Below the pieces are notes generated by a model, which saw only the letters and a list, made by a program, of their open reading frames with translations, ran no database searches and was not told the DNA's origin. A stretch of 64,000 nucleotides of DNA from Patiria pectinifera (Eukaryota; Echinodermata; Asteroidea; Valvatida; Asterinidae): positions 23,799,430 through 23,863,429 of the forward strand of contig CM057129.1 of the NCBI GenBank assembly GCA_029964075.1, written 5' to 3'. The position numbers and the translations under genes are program-made. Shown here in pieces: positions 44,550-58,200 of the stretch (the stretch's first letter is position 1; every line of letters begins with the position of its first letter).

Positions 44550-44788
44550 CCAATCAGATGACGAGGATTCATTCAGGTGTTGTATAAAGCAAATAATGAA
44601 TGTTTCACATTTGTGCAATGGAAAGAATAATTTCATTTGGAGACAGATGGAATGTTCCATTCCACTCGGCTTCGCCTCGTGAAACCAAATATTCCATCTG
44701 TCACCACATGAATTTCTCCTTACCGTTGTACTCATAAACATTCATTATTTGTATATAACACCCAAGTAAATCCTTGTCATTTGATTGG
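44550..44788. mobile_element. foldback MITE with CCAATCA ends
   Basis: Arms share CCAATCA.ATGAC.AGGATT, GGTGTT.TATA and AAATAATGAATGTTT. At the centre, AGACAGATGGAAT faces ATTCCATCTGTC around CTCGGCTTCGCCTCG. Confidence 0.7.
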
Positions 44789-45240
44789 AGAATCGTAGCG
44801 GTAGGTCACGCGACATTCGTCATACGTCACAATCATGCATTTTTGGTTCAATTCACCATGCATTTTCGTCTTAACCCTTTTGATCTATTGCACGCCATGC
44901 GCACGTTAAGATGCGCAGCGGTCGGCACTATATGATCTTTGCACTATTTAGACCATATAGCATGCGTATATTGATTATGCAAAATTGATTACGCAAAATC
45001 TTTTCACCCGACACTCTGAAATTCCTACCTAGTCCCTAGACCTAATGTTACACATGAACAAAATGTTATTCGTGTGGTACAGAAATCCCAGACAGTGACG
45101 TGTACATACCCATGAACATACAATGTGATTTGCACAAGGTCTCTAACCACAGGAGGAAACTGACTAATGTTGCATAGTGACTGTGGGCACGATCCCTACT
45201 TACACAGCATGTATGAGTTTCAATGCAAGCTGCTTACATG

Positions 45241-45308
45241 GGGAGGGATAGCTCAAATGGTACAGCACCTGTATGGTGTTCCGTAGGTCATAGGTGCACA
45301 TCTGTAGG
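45241..45308 (+). other. tRNA-like sequence that leads into the 21-bp minisatellite
   Basis: GGGAGGGATAGCTCAAATGG has the layout of a tRNA acceptor and D-arm (A-box). GTAGGTCATAGGTGCACATC falls where the variable loop and T-arm (B-box GGTTCGANNCC) would be, with a degenerate B-box. It is likely a decayed SINE head or tRNA pseudogene. Confidence 0.45.
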
Positions 45309-45600
45309 CCATAGGTGCACATCTGTTGGTCATAGGTGCACATCTGAAGGCCATAGGTGCACATCTGTAGGTCATAGGTGCACATCCGTAGGCCATAGGT
45401 GCACATCTGAAGGTCACAGGTGCACATCCGAAGGCCATAGGTGCACACCCGTAGGCCATAGGTGCACATCTGTTGGTCATAGGTGCACATCCGTAGGCCA
45501 TAGGTACACATCTGAAGACCATAGGTGCACATCCATAGGTTATAGGTGCACATCTGTAGGTCTTAGGTGCACATCCGTAGGTCACAGGTGCATATCCCAT
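45284..45600. repeat. minisatellite, 21-bp unit, about 15 copies
   Basis: The unit is CATAGGTGCACATCTGTAGG plus one pyrimidine, with point variation between copies. Because 21 is a multiple of three, several frames stay open on both strands (repeating peptides such as GHRCTSV). I regard these as non-coding. It lies about 400 bases beyond the GBA2 stop. Confidence 0.92.
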
Positions 45601-45683
45601 TGCAAGCGGTTCCCTTTGCTGGACTTGAAAAGCACTTTGATTTTGGCAAATTTTTGATCAGATTGATAAATTAAACTTGTCAT

Positions 45684-45689
45684 TTTATT
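45684..45689 (-). terminator. candidate GBA2 poly(A) signal
   Basis: TTTATT on the + strand reads AATAAA on the GBA2 strand, about 320 bases after the stop codon. That distance suits a 3' UTR, and the 21-bp minisatellite would then lie just beyond the transcript end. Confidence 0.4.
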
Positions 45690-46005
45690 AGTATGCCGCC
45701 TTAGCTCAGCAAGATTATGGACAACAAATACTCTAAAGCTTAACATGATTTAGACATGCAAAAAAAGGTCATAGTTTAATCATTTCTATTCAACTTTGGT
45801 CGAGAGCATCTTATCTTTAATTTACATACCCTGATTGAAGTTTCCTAACTGGCCAAAGCATTCAAGCTTACTGCATTCAAAACAAACATACAGTTTGTGT
45901 ACACATCTTTAATATCGCGAATGCGATACACTGATACGTGCATGTTCTTACTCATGGCAAAAACTTTTATCACACAAAAAGCGTTTAAGTCTACAGATTG
46001 AACAA

Positions 46006-46242
46006 TCATATATTCCCGTTGCTCTCGCTGGTGGTTTTCACCGAGTCCTCGAATGCTGCCCCCTTGTGGCGGTTCTCCAGGGCCCACTGCATGGCCCAGA
46101 TCGCTAGCGGGCGCATGTAGCCCGTGGATCGGTGGACTTGTCTCAGCAAGATGGCTTCTGGTGTCTGGAAACCCAGGCCAGCCCGCTCGTAACAGGTGTG
46201 ATAGATGCCGCTAGCAGTCTGGAAACCCTCCTTGACTAGTCC
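46006..46242 (-). CDS. GBA2: GBA2 last coding exon
   Basis: 79 codons including the TGA at 46008-46006; acceptor CCGCAG at its start. It encodes [27 protein letters not shown] and [14 protein letters not shown], close to the human C-terminal region. The tail after this is shorter than in human. Confidence 0.96.
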   Translation of the reverse strand, partial: GLVKEGFQTASGIYHTCYERAGLGFQTPEAILLRQVHRSTGYMRPLAIWAMQWALENRHKGAAFEDSVKTTSESNGNI

Positions 46243-49200
46243 CTGCGGTTTAGAAGAAAAACAAAATACATGCGATATCCATGACATAAATTCTGATGAA
46301 AATTTGCGTGCCAAAAAGAATTATTCTATTTTGCATTTTTGTAATTTGAAAAAGCGCTGTAAACTCTATCATAGCACTCAAAGGAAGAAATTTAATTCAT
46401 GACACATTTGTTATTTACTAAAATGGCTAGAAAATGATATTTCTGGCCATTATCCGTTGTATGTTGAATGACCGGGACTTTGTTTTTGATTTTCGTTTGT
46501 TTGTTTTTTTTAAGTGAAATTTTCAGGTAAGTTTAATTTAGTGCATGTGTTCCTTTGTTTATGAAGCTGTAAAAGTACTAACCCTTATCTTTTTAAAACC
46601 CTTTTTGGGAAAGCTATTTTTTGTTGTTGTAAGTATAACCAATGGGGAGGGGGGAGGGGGGGGGGAGATGGGATGGCCAGGATTGTTTTTCAGCTAAATG
46701 ACAAATTGCAGAAATCTGAATGGCTTCAACAGTTCCAGAAAATATCCCCAAACAACCCACTCCATTTGTGCATCAAAGACCTTAAAAAATGAAACAGTTC
46801 AGTTTTATAGCCCACAAATTTTCAATCTAGAACTACCCTTGTGCACCTATGAGTAAATTCGGGCAAGGACCATCAGTCAACTAGTGGTTGGTTTGTGACG
46901 TAACTTACGCCTACGTACTAATAGCAACATGCAAACGTCTCTAGTCAAACGATGGTCAAAAATATCATCACAAAACCTCTTGGTCCAGGATTTTCATTGT
47001 GCTTTATGATGCGCGCAGCTATTAATAACCAGCAATAGAACCATGCCCCGGTTCCAAAATAGTTGACAACTAGTAGTCCAACAATCCTGCATTCGAGCGA
47101 AGTTAGTAAACTAATGTTAACTTTAATCCTTGCTCCAACTTGCTCTGTGTCGTCACACTTGGAGAGGGCAGTGCCTTATCTTACCTCTTGTATCATGCTA
47201 GCAGCCAGGCCATACGTCACCCCAGTCCACACCTCCTCACACTGCATGCTACAGGAATCAACCTTCCCGTTTGGTTTGACCCCGTTCATGGCCCCGAACC
47301 GTCCCTCCCTGAACGGCAGGACGTTCATCTTGTAGATGGTCGCTAGCGCGCTGTGGACGTGATCCGTGGGGAAGACGTCGGCTCCTGAACGGTCTGTGGT
47401 TAGATTGCAAGCTCGTAGGTACCACTGACCCGCTGTCTGGTCGGCCATGCAGGTCTTACTGGGCGACGTGTTGCTGCTGTCATAGTTGTAATACTTGCCT
47501 GAAAAAAGAGATTCAATAAATGTGATGTGTTTTGTCAAAAACTGACTCTTTTTGGAAGGTCGTAGAAATAAGTCTTTTTCATCTTTTAAATATTGGTAAA
47601 GTGTACATTTTCTCCTGAACGGTGAAGGTTTAACTTTTGAAGACTGACTTTTCTCAGCAAAATTATGCCCATTTGAAGTCTGTGATGTCACAGAGGTTAC
47701 TAAAGAAACAGTGCCTGTTTCATTTTTTGATTATGTATTTCTTGAATTCACACACCTATAAAAGCCTATAAAAAAGCACCTATTAAAAAAAAAGAAGAAA
47801 ACCACAAGTCCAGTCACAAGTCACGTGAATAATAAAGGAATCCCTTTGTCAAAGCTCCCTTGAACAGGTTGTGACTGGGTGATTTGTGATGGACTTGTGA
47901 GGACTTGTAAGGACCTGTGATAGATTTCTGATAGACTTGTGAGGAGTTGATTTCAGATTGGGTGGTTGTGAGGACTTGTGATAGACTTGTGAGGACTTGT
48001 GATAGACTTGTAATAGACTTGTGAGGACTTGTGATAGACTTGTGACAGACTTGTGAGGACTTGTGATAGACTTGTGATAGACTTGTGAGGACTTGTGAGG
48101 ACTTGTGATAGACTTGTGAGGACTTGTGATAGACTTGTGAGGACTTGTGAGGACTTGTGATAGACTTGTGATAGACTTGTGAGGACTTGTGATAGACGTG
48201 TGAGGACTTGTGATAGACTTGTGAGGACTTGTGATAGACTTGTGAGGACTTGTGATAGACTTGTGAGGACTTGTGAGGACTTGTGATAGACTTGTGATAG
48301 ACGTGTGAGGACTTGTGATTGACTTGTGATAGACTTGTGATAGACTTGTGACGGACTTGTGATAGACTTGTGAGGACTTGATAGACTTGTGATAGACTTG
48401 TTTTGCACTCACTAAAACACTGATATATATAAGTTACAAAGATAAGCTTTGACATTCAGTCTTACCATTCCAGAGTTTGGATTCATAGGACACTCTGCCC
48501 CTGTCAAGTATTTCTGAATAGTCCGCGGCGTCTACCTCATTGCCAAGAATGTGTGCCATCTCAACCATACAACGCAAGGCAGCCAGCCAGAGACCTCCAC
48601 AGTATGCACTGCAAAGAAAATACAACACAAGACCATTTAGTGTCGCTATTGGAAACATTTGTAATAATATCTGCTCCTCAATCAGAAAAGAAAATGGCTT
48701 TGAATTCAGTTTAAGAAAAAAAAACCTAGCACAGTGTAGTACGGTGCACGATAGAAATAAATAACAGAATGGCCTAAAAACTGTCTTAAGCAGTTCACGT
48801 CGAATGACATGCATACGCGCAAAGGTTTTGGGGTATTCGGAATGGATGACGGCTAAACATGCAACGAGCAAGGCCAGAAATATCTGTCTGCGACCCACTC
48901 GCAGTGAGCAAGGCCAGAAATATCAGGGTGTGCTACCCGCAGATGACGGCCTGAACCCGTCTGGCATCGAGGTTCGTGAAAAACAATCCCGTGCCTGGGT
49001 CTAGTCAATGTCAAAATAATCCCGGTGCGAACTGGTTAAATAAAAAAAAATTCCACTTAAGCACAGGATTGGTGGTGAAACATTTTATTAAAATAACAAA
49101 AATCACCTCAAAAATGGCTGCAGAATGCAAAGTCTATTACTGTTTTATTATGCTTTTTTTTGGCTGGGAAATTTCAAATTTGTTGGAATCATCCAAGCCT

Positions 49201-52200
49201 TGGAATCATCCAACATTTTAAGACTGACCTTGCACCTGTCATAACCCACGCATCATACGTCTGATCAGCCGAACCTGAGTTGTCTATCAAACCGTCGTCA
49301 TCCGTGTCCTGTAGCTTGGACGTTTCCATGACAGACTAAGTACAAACAGGAAAGGATTGAAAAGAATTGAAAAGAATTGAGCATCATTGGGGAAAAAAAA
49401 TCTATTAAAAACCAAGACAAAATGTGTAACAATACAGAAAAAAATACCAATGTCTATGGCCAAATCTTCCAGCAGCATTTTTGTATTTAAAGGAAAGTGA
49501 TAATCCTTGGCAATTTCCGAGTTTTTTCAAAAGAAAGTACGCTTGTTGGGGCTGTTTGTGACATACTGTGGCACATACCAGGCTGTACCAGAAATTAGTA
49601 AAATGACACTGAAGTGAATCAAACCTTGTTTTTAAAAGTAGAGTAGACGATTTGCAGCAATCCAATAAGTAACCGACCAAGTTAAAGTGAAAAAGCTTAC
49701 TTGGTTTAAAGATAGTGATGACACTAAACTGTGAAATTATTCCTTCTGGCATGGGGTCATTTTGAAGACAACAACAAAAGAAGGTCATTTCCAAAGACGT
49801 GTCAAGTGACACATTTTTGGACATTTCCCTGAATCCGCCCCATCTGTTCTAGTTTGTAGTTGGTTTGCCATCGGGCGAATCCGTAAATGGGTGACAACCG
49901 GCTGAATGAGAATCATGTTTCCGAATGCTGATTTTGGGATTGCATCATGAGAGGGCGCAATTCAACATATGACTGGTCAACTTTGGAACTGAAATTGAGA
50001 TCCAGAATATTGTGTTTTCTCAAAACATACAGCATTCACAGAGCTAATACTTGATCGGGTTAGTTATTAAGCATCTGTCTCTAGATTTTAAGCACTTTTG
50101 CTACTTCAAGTGAAAAAATGCACAAAATACAAATGGTGTACTCTACCTTTAAAGAACGAAGTTACATTTTCAAATTTGGTCTTTTTGTGTCATTTTTTAA
50201 TTGGATTTTTTTCCAATGATTCAATGTTGTCCTACTGTCCTCACCTTGCACTTTGGGTACATCTCCCTGAGGAACACCAGGTCCTGGATTTGATAGAAGT
50301 CCCGATAGATCATCAGGACAAACTTGAGGTTCAGGTCTTTCCATTTGCAGGTGTCGTGCTGGTAGTAACCGTTGATTCGCTTCCACGGTTCCTCCTCTGC
50401 AGAGAAAAAGGAGATCGGGAACAAGACACGTGGTCATATATAAGTATGAAAAAGGCATAGACTGGTACTTCTGACGCGGGAGGTAGTCCTAAATGGCTAG
50501 TATGATGTGAGATTTTTTTTCCCACTCAACTGTTTCGCATAGCTTGCCTTTATTTCCGAGAGCTAGCAAAACACTGCGGGCTGCTTAAAGTTACTAACTT
50601 CAGGCCAGTATTTATCTCCAGTTCCCTTGGTATGAAATAACTGAGAATATTGCAGGTTACATTTATGCTCCTGGGCGGAGAGAGGCCAGTGGGAGTGAAG
50701 TGGCTTGCCCAAGGACACAACATATGGTGAGAGGCAAGATTCGAACCCCTGACCCTCTGAGCTGGAGTCACGCACCCTAACCGCCAGGCCACGCTCCACC
50801 ATGTAGGCTGCTTACAGACGGTCTTCTAACAGAGACATTTGCTAAGCGTTTGCCCAAAAATTTGAAAAATCATAAAAAAAATCCTGTTATCATACCAGGA
50901 TCTCCTATGTCATGTGGTATACAGTCAGCCTGTTTCCTTGTGGCCAGTCTACCATTGGCTATCTGGTAGTAAGATTCGTCATCGATTACATTCACACAAC
51001 TCCCTGAAAAATAAAAATAGAATGCAACATATGTTGTGAAAATATTGCATGAACATTAAGTCTCTTCTGTATATCAGATGATTGTATAAAAAACCCTTTA
51101 TAATAGCACCTGTACTACATTGTATTACATTGTATTTACATCCTGTTGATGCCATAAAACCATAGAGTGCTCTTGCTGTGTTGGGCGTTACAGGAAGTAA
51201 CAGGCAGAACATTTGGGTTGGTACAGGGACTAAAGGGTTAAAGATTCATTTGTTTTTCAACGCTGGACGGGGAAGCGTAGAGAGAAAATGTGAACTGGTT
51301 ATAAACAAGTAATACGGAATAAAGATCCAAACCTTACCTATAAAATCTTGCAGACTGATCTCAATTCTTGGCCACAGCATTGCCAGGGCAAATGAGGCGT
51401 AGAAATGAACATCGTACGTGTTGAACATCCTGTACTCATGGCCTGTAAACAGTCAACATTAAAAAAACAACGCAGTGACATAAATGTAGCAAACGTTACC
51501 AATCAGTTTTTACTTTACTTTAGATTATTTAAAACGTTGTGCAGCTATGTCAAGTTTTGTGAAATTGATCGTAAGGTTTTTGCGCAGCTGCGGAACAAAT
51601 TTGTTGCGTAAGTCCTACGCATGGCGTTAGCACTGTTTTGTGACACTGGCTGCTGGTCATTTATAAGCCCATCCCGACCCACGGCTACTCACCTTCAAGG
51701 TACGCAAACAGCCCCATATCCTTCCTGAGTTCGGTCATCTTACACGGACGGTCCTGCACGCCATTGGTGCAGACCGTGCCGCCGTTAGCTTGGTCTTCTT
51801 GTAGCTCAAGCCAGACGGTGCCACCGTCCGACACGAAGTACAGCTCATTGAACAAGGCGGACTTGTACCACGCTGGGTAGGTACTGAGGTGAGAAATGCA
51901 AAACAAAACAAAAAATGCCCTTAGCAAGAACCCATGTGACTATATGTTTGCCATCAGAATAAAAGTATGATCACCAAATACAACTGTGTTAAATGGACAC
52001 AGCCTAAGCTTAAATTATGGGAAAAGCCCTTGTTTGTTAGTCTGTTTATTTGTTTGTAAGGTAAAAATCTTTCATTTTTCAAACCTTGTCTCCTAAAAAC
52101 ACAACTCGGCAAATGAAGAATCGTAGCAATCCATATTGCAATTCTTGAACCCCAACTCCGAAGCTTCTATAACCAGAGACCTGCCAGACTACCCAGAGAC

Positions 52201-55200
52201 ATCCCAGACTAACCAAATATCCCAGACTTCCAAATGCCACATCATAATTCTTTCAAATCCATCCATGGCACATTCCACTGGGTTTCGAGTTTTGTAGTAG
52301 TGATTTCATCAAAATTCTTCTTGCATGTTTGATGACGTTATACCGATTCGTGGAAATGTCACATATTGGTGGGAGGTAAACTTGGCCAAAATTAAATCAA
52401 GTCCAATTCAATACAAACTTATTTGAGAATCAAGCTATATCAGGACTATGACATTAAGTGAGAGTTCCAGTTTTTTTAATTCAAAACAATCCTGACTCAA
52501 GCTGGATATACTTACTCTTCATCCAGGATTGGTCTTTGCCAGGACTCTATGGCCTCCTCCCAATTGGGATAGCTGTGTAGAGCGTGGCTGCATAGTCTGG
52601 TTGCCGCCTTGCCGTTGTGACCAAACCAGCGTGTGTATCGCCTGCAAAACAAATGACAAAAAATATTGTTATTCTCACTGCTAAATTGGCAAACTGAAGC
52701 TGGCAAGGTCTTTGTTTGAGTGGTATGATATCCAGAGTCCTAAAATTCTCCTGAATGTTTCTCAAAACCTTTCTGACAGAACTGATGATTCAGTGCTTGA
52801 CAGTACGTCAGTGTTGGGCACAAACCAATATAACAATTTTCCTCTAAAACTTATTAATAATAATGCGTATTTATAAAGTGCATGTATCCACCAGTATTGG
52901 TGCTCAAGGCACTACGTAATTACTACCCTGCTCACTTGGCCAATGAAACATTCCAAAAACTATCTCAGTTCCCTGGGGAGTATACAGCTCGATGCTGCCG
53001 TTTCGGTGCAAAGCAGCTACAATCAATCACAATAACCAATCTCTGCCCTCACAGGTACCCAATTTAATCCTGGGTGGGGACAAGCAATGAGTGACAAAGT
53101 GCCTTGCCCAAGGGCACACGCACCATAACCCCAGGCTGGACTCGAACCCACAACCTGCAGAATTACCCGCAGATCAAAAATTTCATTCTCCAGAACGCAA
53201 GGCCACGACACTCCACAATTAAGCTATCATTGGAAAAATGGTAGCCTTGTAACATTCTTAATGGACAAGAAGCCTGAAAGTTGCAGAAATCCCTGCCTCT
53301 AAATCGTTTGAAATTCCTTCCAAAGGGTCAAGCCTGTTACAGTTTATGTCAGGCTTTACTTACTGCCTTTCTGTAAATAAAGCATGTTAGTGTTTAAGTT
53401 AGTTGTGGCTCCTCTGAATGTAGCGTTTAAGTTTCAGATGTTTTTGTGAAAGTGAAATGTTTGTTTGTACCTTAAGTAGGAATGGCCTTTGCTCTTGAAG
53501 TGAACTCTCGGCATGTCCCAAGCTAGGACAAACTCCATCTTGCCTCGACTCTTCTCTTCAACGTGACACGACGCACAGACTGCCGCTGCAGTCAACTCAC
53601 CCTGCTCTGTCTTGAAAGCTGGCACTACAAAGGAAGGAAGAGTAACTAACTGTTTTACAAAAAAAACTGAATAGCTGAAACCTTTAGACCTTCATGGTCT
53701 GTGCACATGACAGAGGGTCTGTACATATGTAGTCTTGGTCCAACAGTGGACTTGGATTTTTGATCCCCTTTCATGCAGCTTGTCCATGGGAAGCATAGTC
53801 AAGCCGTCATGGCGGCGGAAGGAGCTGTCAACAAGATGAATCAAATGCAGTCTTGGGAATATCGGCACCGTGCCTTAGGAAAGGGGGGGGGGGGATTAGC
53901 TTGAATAAAACACAGCATGGTTGAGGTATGCTTGGTATTTCTCGGGTCGCTATACTAGAGTTCAAAAGACTGGATTTGTTTCATGCTGTTGATAGCGCCC
54001 TCTACGGCCATACTGACTTCACAGCGATTGCCATTTAAGATGCTAATTTGACTTTCACATTCTGGATCTCATGTCTTAGTTACACAATGCCATCTACCGT
54101 TCCAATTCAAAGGCAAGGGACTTTATTTACCTGTTGAGGAGTTGAGTTGTCCGTCCAGCAGCAGATCTTCCCACAATGCATCAGCATTGGTGTTGGGATC
54201 GAACGCTGTACAGTACGTGACTTTGACTCCTTCCTGCACATGGCCACAAACAGAGGAAAATTTCATTTGAAAACTGTTATCAAAACTGTAACAATTAGAA
54301 AATTGAACAAAGAAATTGACCAGTGTGAGGTTTGAACCTGCGACCTCCAAATTGCCATTCCAGTGCTCTACCAACTGAGCTATCCAGCCCTATGTTGGCA
54401 GTTCCCCATTCTGTTGATGTCTTTGATCAAGGGGTGCTAGTTAGAAGCCATAAAAATTGTAACAAATTAAAATACTTGGTTCAAACAAGGGGTTGTTATT
54501 GGATTGTTTTCAAATGTCGTTTGAAGAATCGTTTAATCTAAATTATCATTTCAAAGAAAGTTGTGATTAATAATAGTTGACAAGGAATCTGACTTTATTG
54601 TAAATATAAAAAAAGCTTTACCTGACTAGCTGCAGAGATAGCCATGGTACATCCCATGGAAGGCGCCTCGTCATGAAGCAACACCCCTATCACCGAGTCT
54701 TCAGTGGAACCTTCCGTTCCCTCATTGCAGAACGCCTCGTTCCATCGGCCGCCGTTTTTGTCGCTGTCCGCACCGATCCCGTTCTGCCACGTGAACATAA
54801 TACTGACGTCGACGGGTGTCTGGGCGTGGTTGTGAACCTCCCAAACGAACACGCCAACTGGTAGACAAGTATCCTAGATGGTAAAAATAGGACACAACTT
54901 TATTCTGATAATGGCAACCCAAATTCAGTCTTAATTAATTAAATTGTGTGGATTTCATTTTAATGAAAAGGATTCTGGCAATCAATTAAACTATTTCAAC
55001 AGAATGTAATAATAATAATTTGGGAGGCCAATCATCCTTACTCGCAGCCAAGAAGCTGAATTGCGAAGGACGCGGCTACAACGTGGTCGAGCCGCTGGCT
55101 TGTAAAGGCGCCCATGGCAGTCAGCCACATCGACCCATATGTGACCACGGAGCACAGCCTGAGATTGCAAGTGTTTGATTTTTCCAGAGGGAGGAAAACC

Positions 55201-58200
55201 AGAGAGCCCGGAGAAAAACCCTCGTTGCACAGGAGAGAACCAACGCACAACTCTACTCACATATGGCATGTATGGTCTGCAGCCGGGATTCGAACCTGGG
55301 CCACAGTGGTGAGAGGCGAGCGCTTTACGCACAAGCCACCCATGCCAAGTGGCTTTTTGGTCTACAGCATCAAACCTGAAATCTTTGAGGTAATTCTGTA
55401 GGTTGTGGGTTCGAGCCCAGCCTAGGTTTGTGCTGCTTGTGTCCTTAAGCAAGACACTTTGTCACTATTGCTCCTCCCCACCCAGGAGTAAAAGGCTACC
55501 TTTAATGGTTAGCTGATTTATGTGAAAATGGCAGCATTGAGCTGTATACCCCCGGGGAGATGAGACGGTATTTGGAATGTTTTATGGACCCAATGAGCTG
55601 GGGTAATAATAATGTACACGTGTAGCATCTTCTTGTTGATATGCCAGGCCTTGAATTTGGGAATTTTTAGGGCAAGGCCACTTTGGCCTTGAATGGAGCA
55701 AAATTATAGAGGGCACCAAGGCCAGTTGGGAGGGCACCAAGGCCAAACTAATATCTGCAGAAGGGGCACAGAGGCCCTTTTGCGAATTTATATCGGCGAT
55801 CATGTAGTTTATGGCCCCTCTTTAGTTTCGATCAAATTTGAGTCAAAGGTGTTTTTATCATTCAAAAAATTACCTTTTCAACCCAAAGCAGACTTCTCTC
55901 AGCGTATATGGCACCTGTTTTGTAATTTTGAACACTTTTTGGGGATAGAAATTACGTTTTTTGTAAGCGGTTTTATGGTTGGTGACGTGCGATTGCCATC
56001 TCTATTTTCCAAATTCCCCTTACAAATTCGAAACCCTTCCCTCTATCTATAACCTACCTGCATGTTCTTAATGTGGCTTAAAAGTTGATTTTGTTCTCTT
56101 AGGGAATCGGGCCCATAATTAATACACGATCGCCATTTACAATGTCTGCTTTTGACAATCGGCTCGTTTTGCACGAACATCAATGTGTTCTGTATGATGC
56201 AAGCACTGAGAAAAAGAAAGTCTGTTGACTGCTGCTGGTATGTGTTGTCGCTACTTGAAGTATCGGCACATACAGGAACTGGAGATTCAGTTGTCAGTGT
56301 ACATGTACATGTGGAGATATTGAGACAACTGATCGGGCTGGGATGACATCGAAATACATTGTCAATGTGTGGAAAAACAACTGGAATCAAGGATTGTAGT
56401 GGTTTTAATAGACTGATAGATGTTTTTGCAAAACAAGGCAAAACTGGCCGTGAAGACAGGGATATTTTGCCAGTAACACTGGTCAATTCAAGCCCTGATA
56501 TGCGTGCTTTATGAATACTATAATGTCCATGAGTTTTCAAGGGAGATATTTCCCATGTCCCTGTAGAGTTTCAGGTCACATAAAGGTGCAAAGCGAATGT
56601 TCCATTGACAAGATCGATACATGTAAGTACAGACAAATAAGCAGAACCAGATTTGAGGGAAAAAAATTCATCTAATTAAAAAAGCTGTTGATACAAAGGC
56701 CTGTTCTGAGACAATCGGCATTAAGGATGAAAAATTAACACAGATTGAAGCAAAATAAGTATGAATCCTGCTAGAAGTTAACTTGGTAAGCCCATTTAGT
56801 ATTAGTTAAGTAATGGAAAAAAAACTCAATTCCCGAAACATTTTTCTTCCTCTTGTGCATGTCAAAGTGCAATTCGTCAAATTTGGCAAAGTGGAAATCT
56901 TCTTCCTTGTTTAGGAAGTGCAGGAAATATCTACCCAATGCATGTACATGTAGTTATATATGACCCTAACCAATGCAAAATTTGTACAACCAGGAAATAG
57001 CAACCTAATCCACAGATACATGTAGCACAATGCGATGCATTGTGTCCCGTTTCGTGTTTCATTGTATTACTTGTATGCTTTCATTTTCAATCTTCATTTG
57101 ACCTACTTTATGCAGACCTTTCGGGCATTGAACTGGAAAGTGACATCCCAAACTGACAATGACATCCCAAACAAGAAAAGGGACATCCCAAACTGTTAAA
57201 GACTCTGTACAGTGTTTTTCAGTCGTTAATGGCATACAAGAGAAGCAAAAAAAAAAAGGAAATTCAGCTGATCCGAGGAAAAGTTGCATGCTGACTTTGC
57301 ATCTCTCCCCCCCAAAAAAAAATAAAGTAAAAAACAGAAGAAATCTGTCTCAATTTACAAAAAACAAAATACAACAAAATAACTTAATCCCTTACTTTAT
57401 AATCATGTGGGAATATCGGCGAGACTTGACGGCACACCAAGGTGACATCTTGGTCTGGTATCCTGTATACCGTCCATGCCCGGGGATACAGGCCGTGGTA
57501 GTGTGCCTGGTCGCCAGGGAACTGCCACTGCCATGCCTGGGCCAGGTGCCTGCTGGAGACCTGGCCGGGGTACAAGACCTGCTGGTACACTGGCTTACCA
57601 GGCCGCTGGATTCTGACGGTGAACTGTAGGCAGAGGACGGACCAGAGAGGTTCAGACTAAATCCTCAAACTTTTGACAATAAATTAGAGACTATTTTTAA
57701 CGTACAGTGTGACTTTGTTTTTATAAAGGGGCCCATGTATATTTTGTAATTTATTGTTTGTAATGCAATCATTGAAAATGCACCTTTGCGTCCCCATATA
57801 ACCTTATTTTAAGGGTATTTTGGAACCTTTTCAGTTTTTTAGGCAGTAAAGCCAATGAGCAAACTTTTCTCACAAACGCTTTTAATGAGCACATTTTTGG
57901 GTACACAATTTGAACAGAAAACACCTCAAATGAACAGTGTCTTTGTGAAATCACAGCAACAGCCCGGAAAAGTGTCCGGAAAAACATGGACAATTTTATA
58001 TGTTTAAAGAAGTGCACTTTCAGTAAAATTAGTTTTCATACATTTAAGAGGATTAGAAAGTTGCACCAAATACATGTATGCTCCTAAGAAATATCCACTT
58101 CATGGTCCCTTTTAATGGATATCGCTCAGACACAAGACAGAGGCCGCTCAAAGGTGTGGGTTAGAAATTAAGAGGGAATGGAAAAAGATTGGGAAAAAAT

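Larger units (their letters stand above)
41200..45240. other. intergenic region between converging genes
   Basis: AT-rich DNA without recognisable coding exons. It contains two foldback elements (43507-43777 and 44550-44788). The remainder is featureless to my eye. Confidence 0.5.

Noticed and set aside
45223..45657. 144-codon + frame and 115-117-codon - frames of repeated GHRCTSV- or APMAYGC-like peptides
   Set aside because: They arise from the 21-bp minisatellite, whose period keeps any stop-free frame open. Frames are open on both strands at once, with no start context or homology.
47814..48455. 213-codon open frame of KSSQVYH-type repeats on the - strand, with overlapping frames
   Set aside because: It is an intronic satellite of 11- and 10-base units inside GBA2; three overlapping frames are open for the same reason.
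54320..54391. Functional tRNA-Ala gene
   Set aside because: The A- and B-boxes are good, but the acceptor strands do not pair and the anticodon stem is mostly mismatched or wobble.
54991..55452. 153-codon - strand frame
   Set aside because: It covers SINE sequence (family E plus the start of a family A fragment), not a gene.
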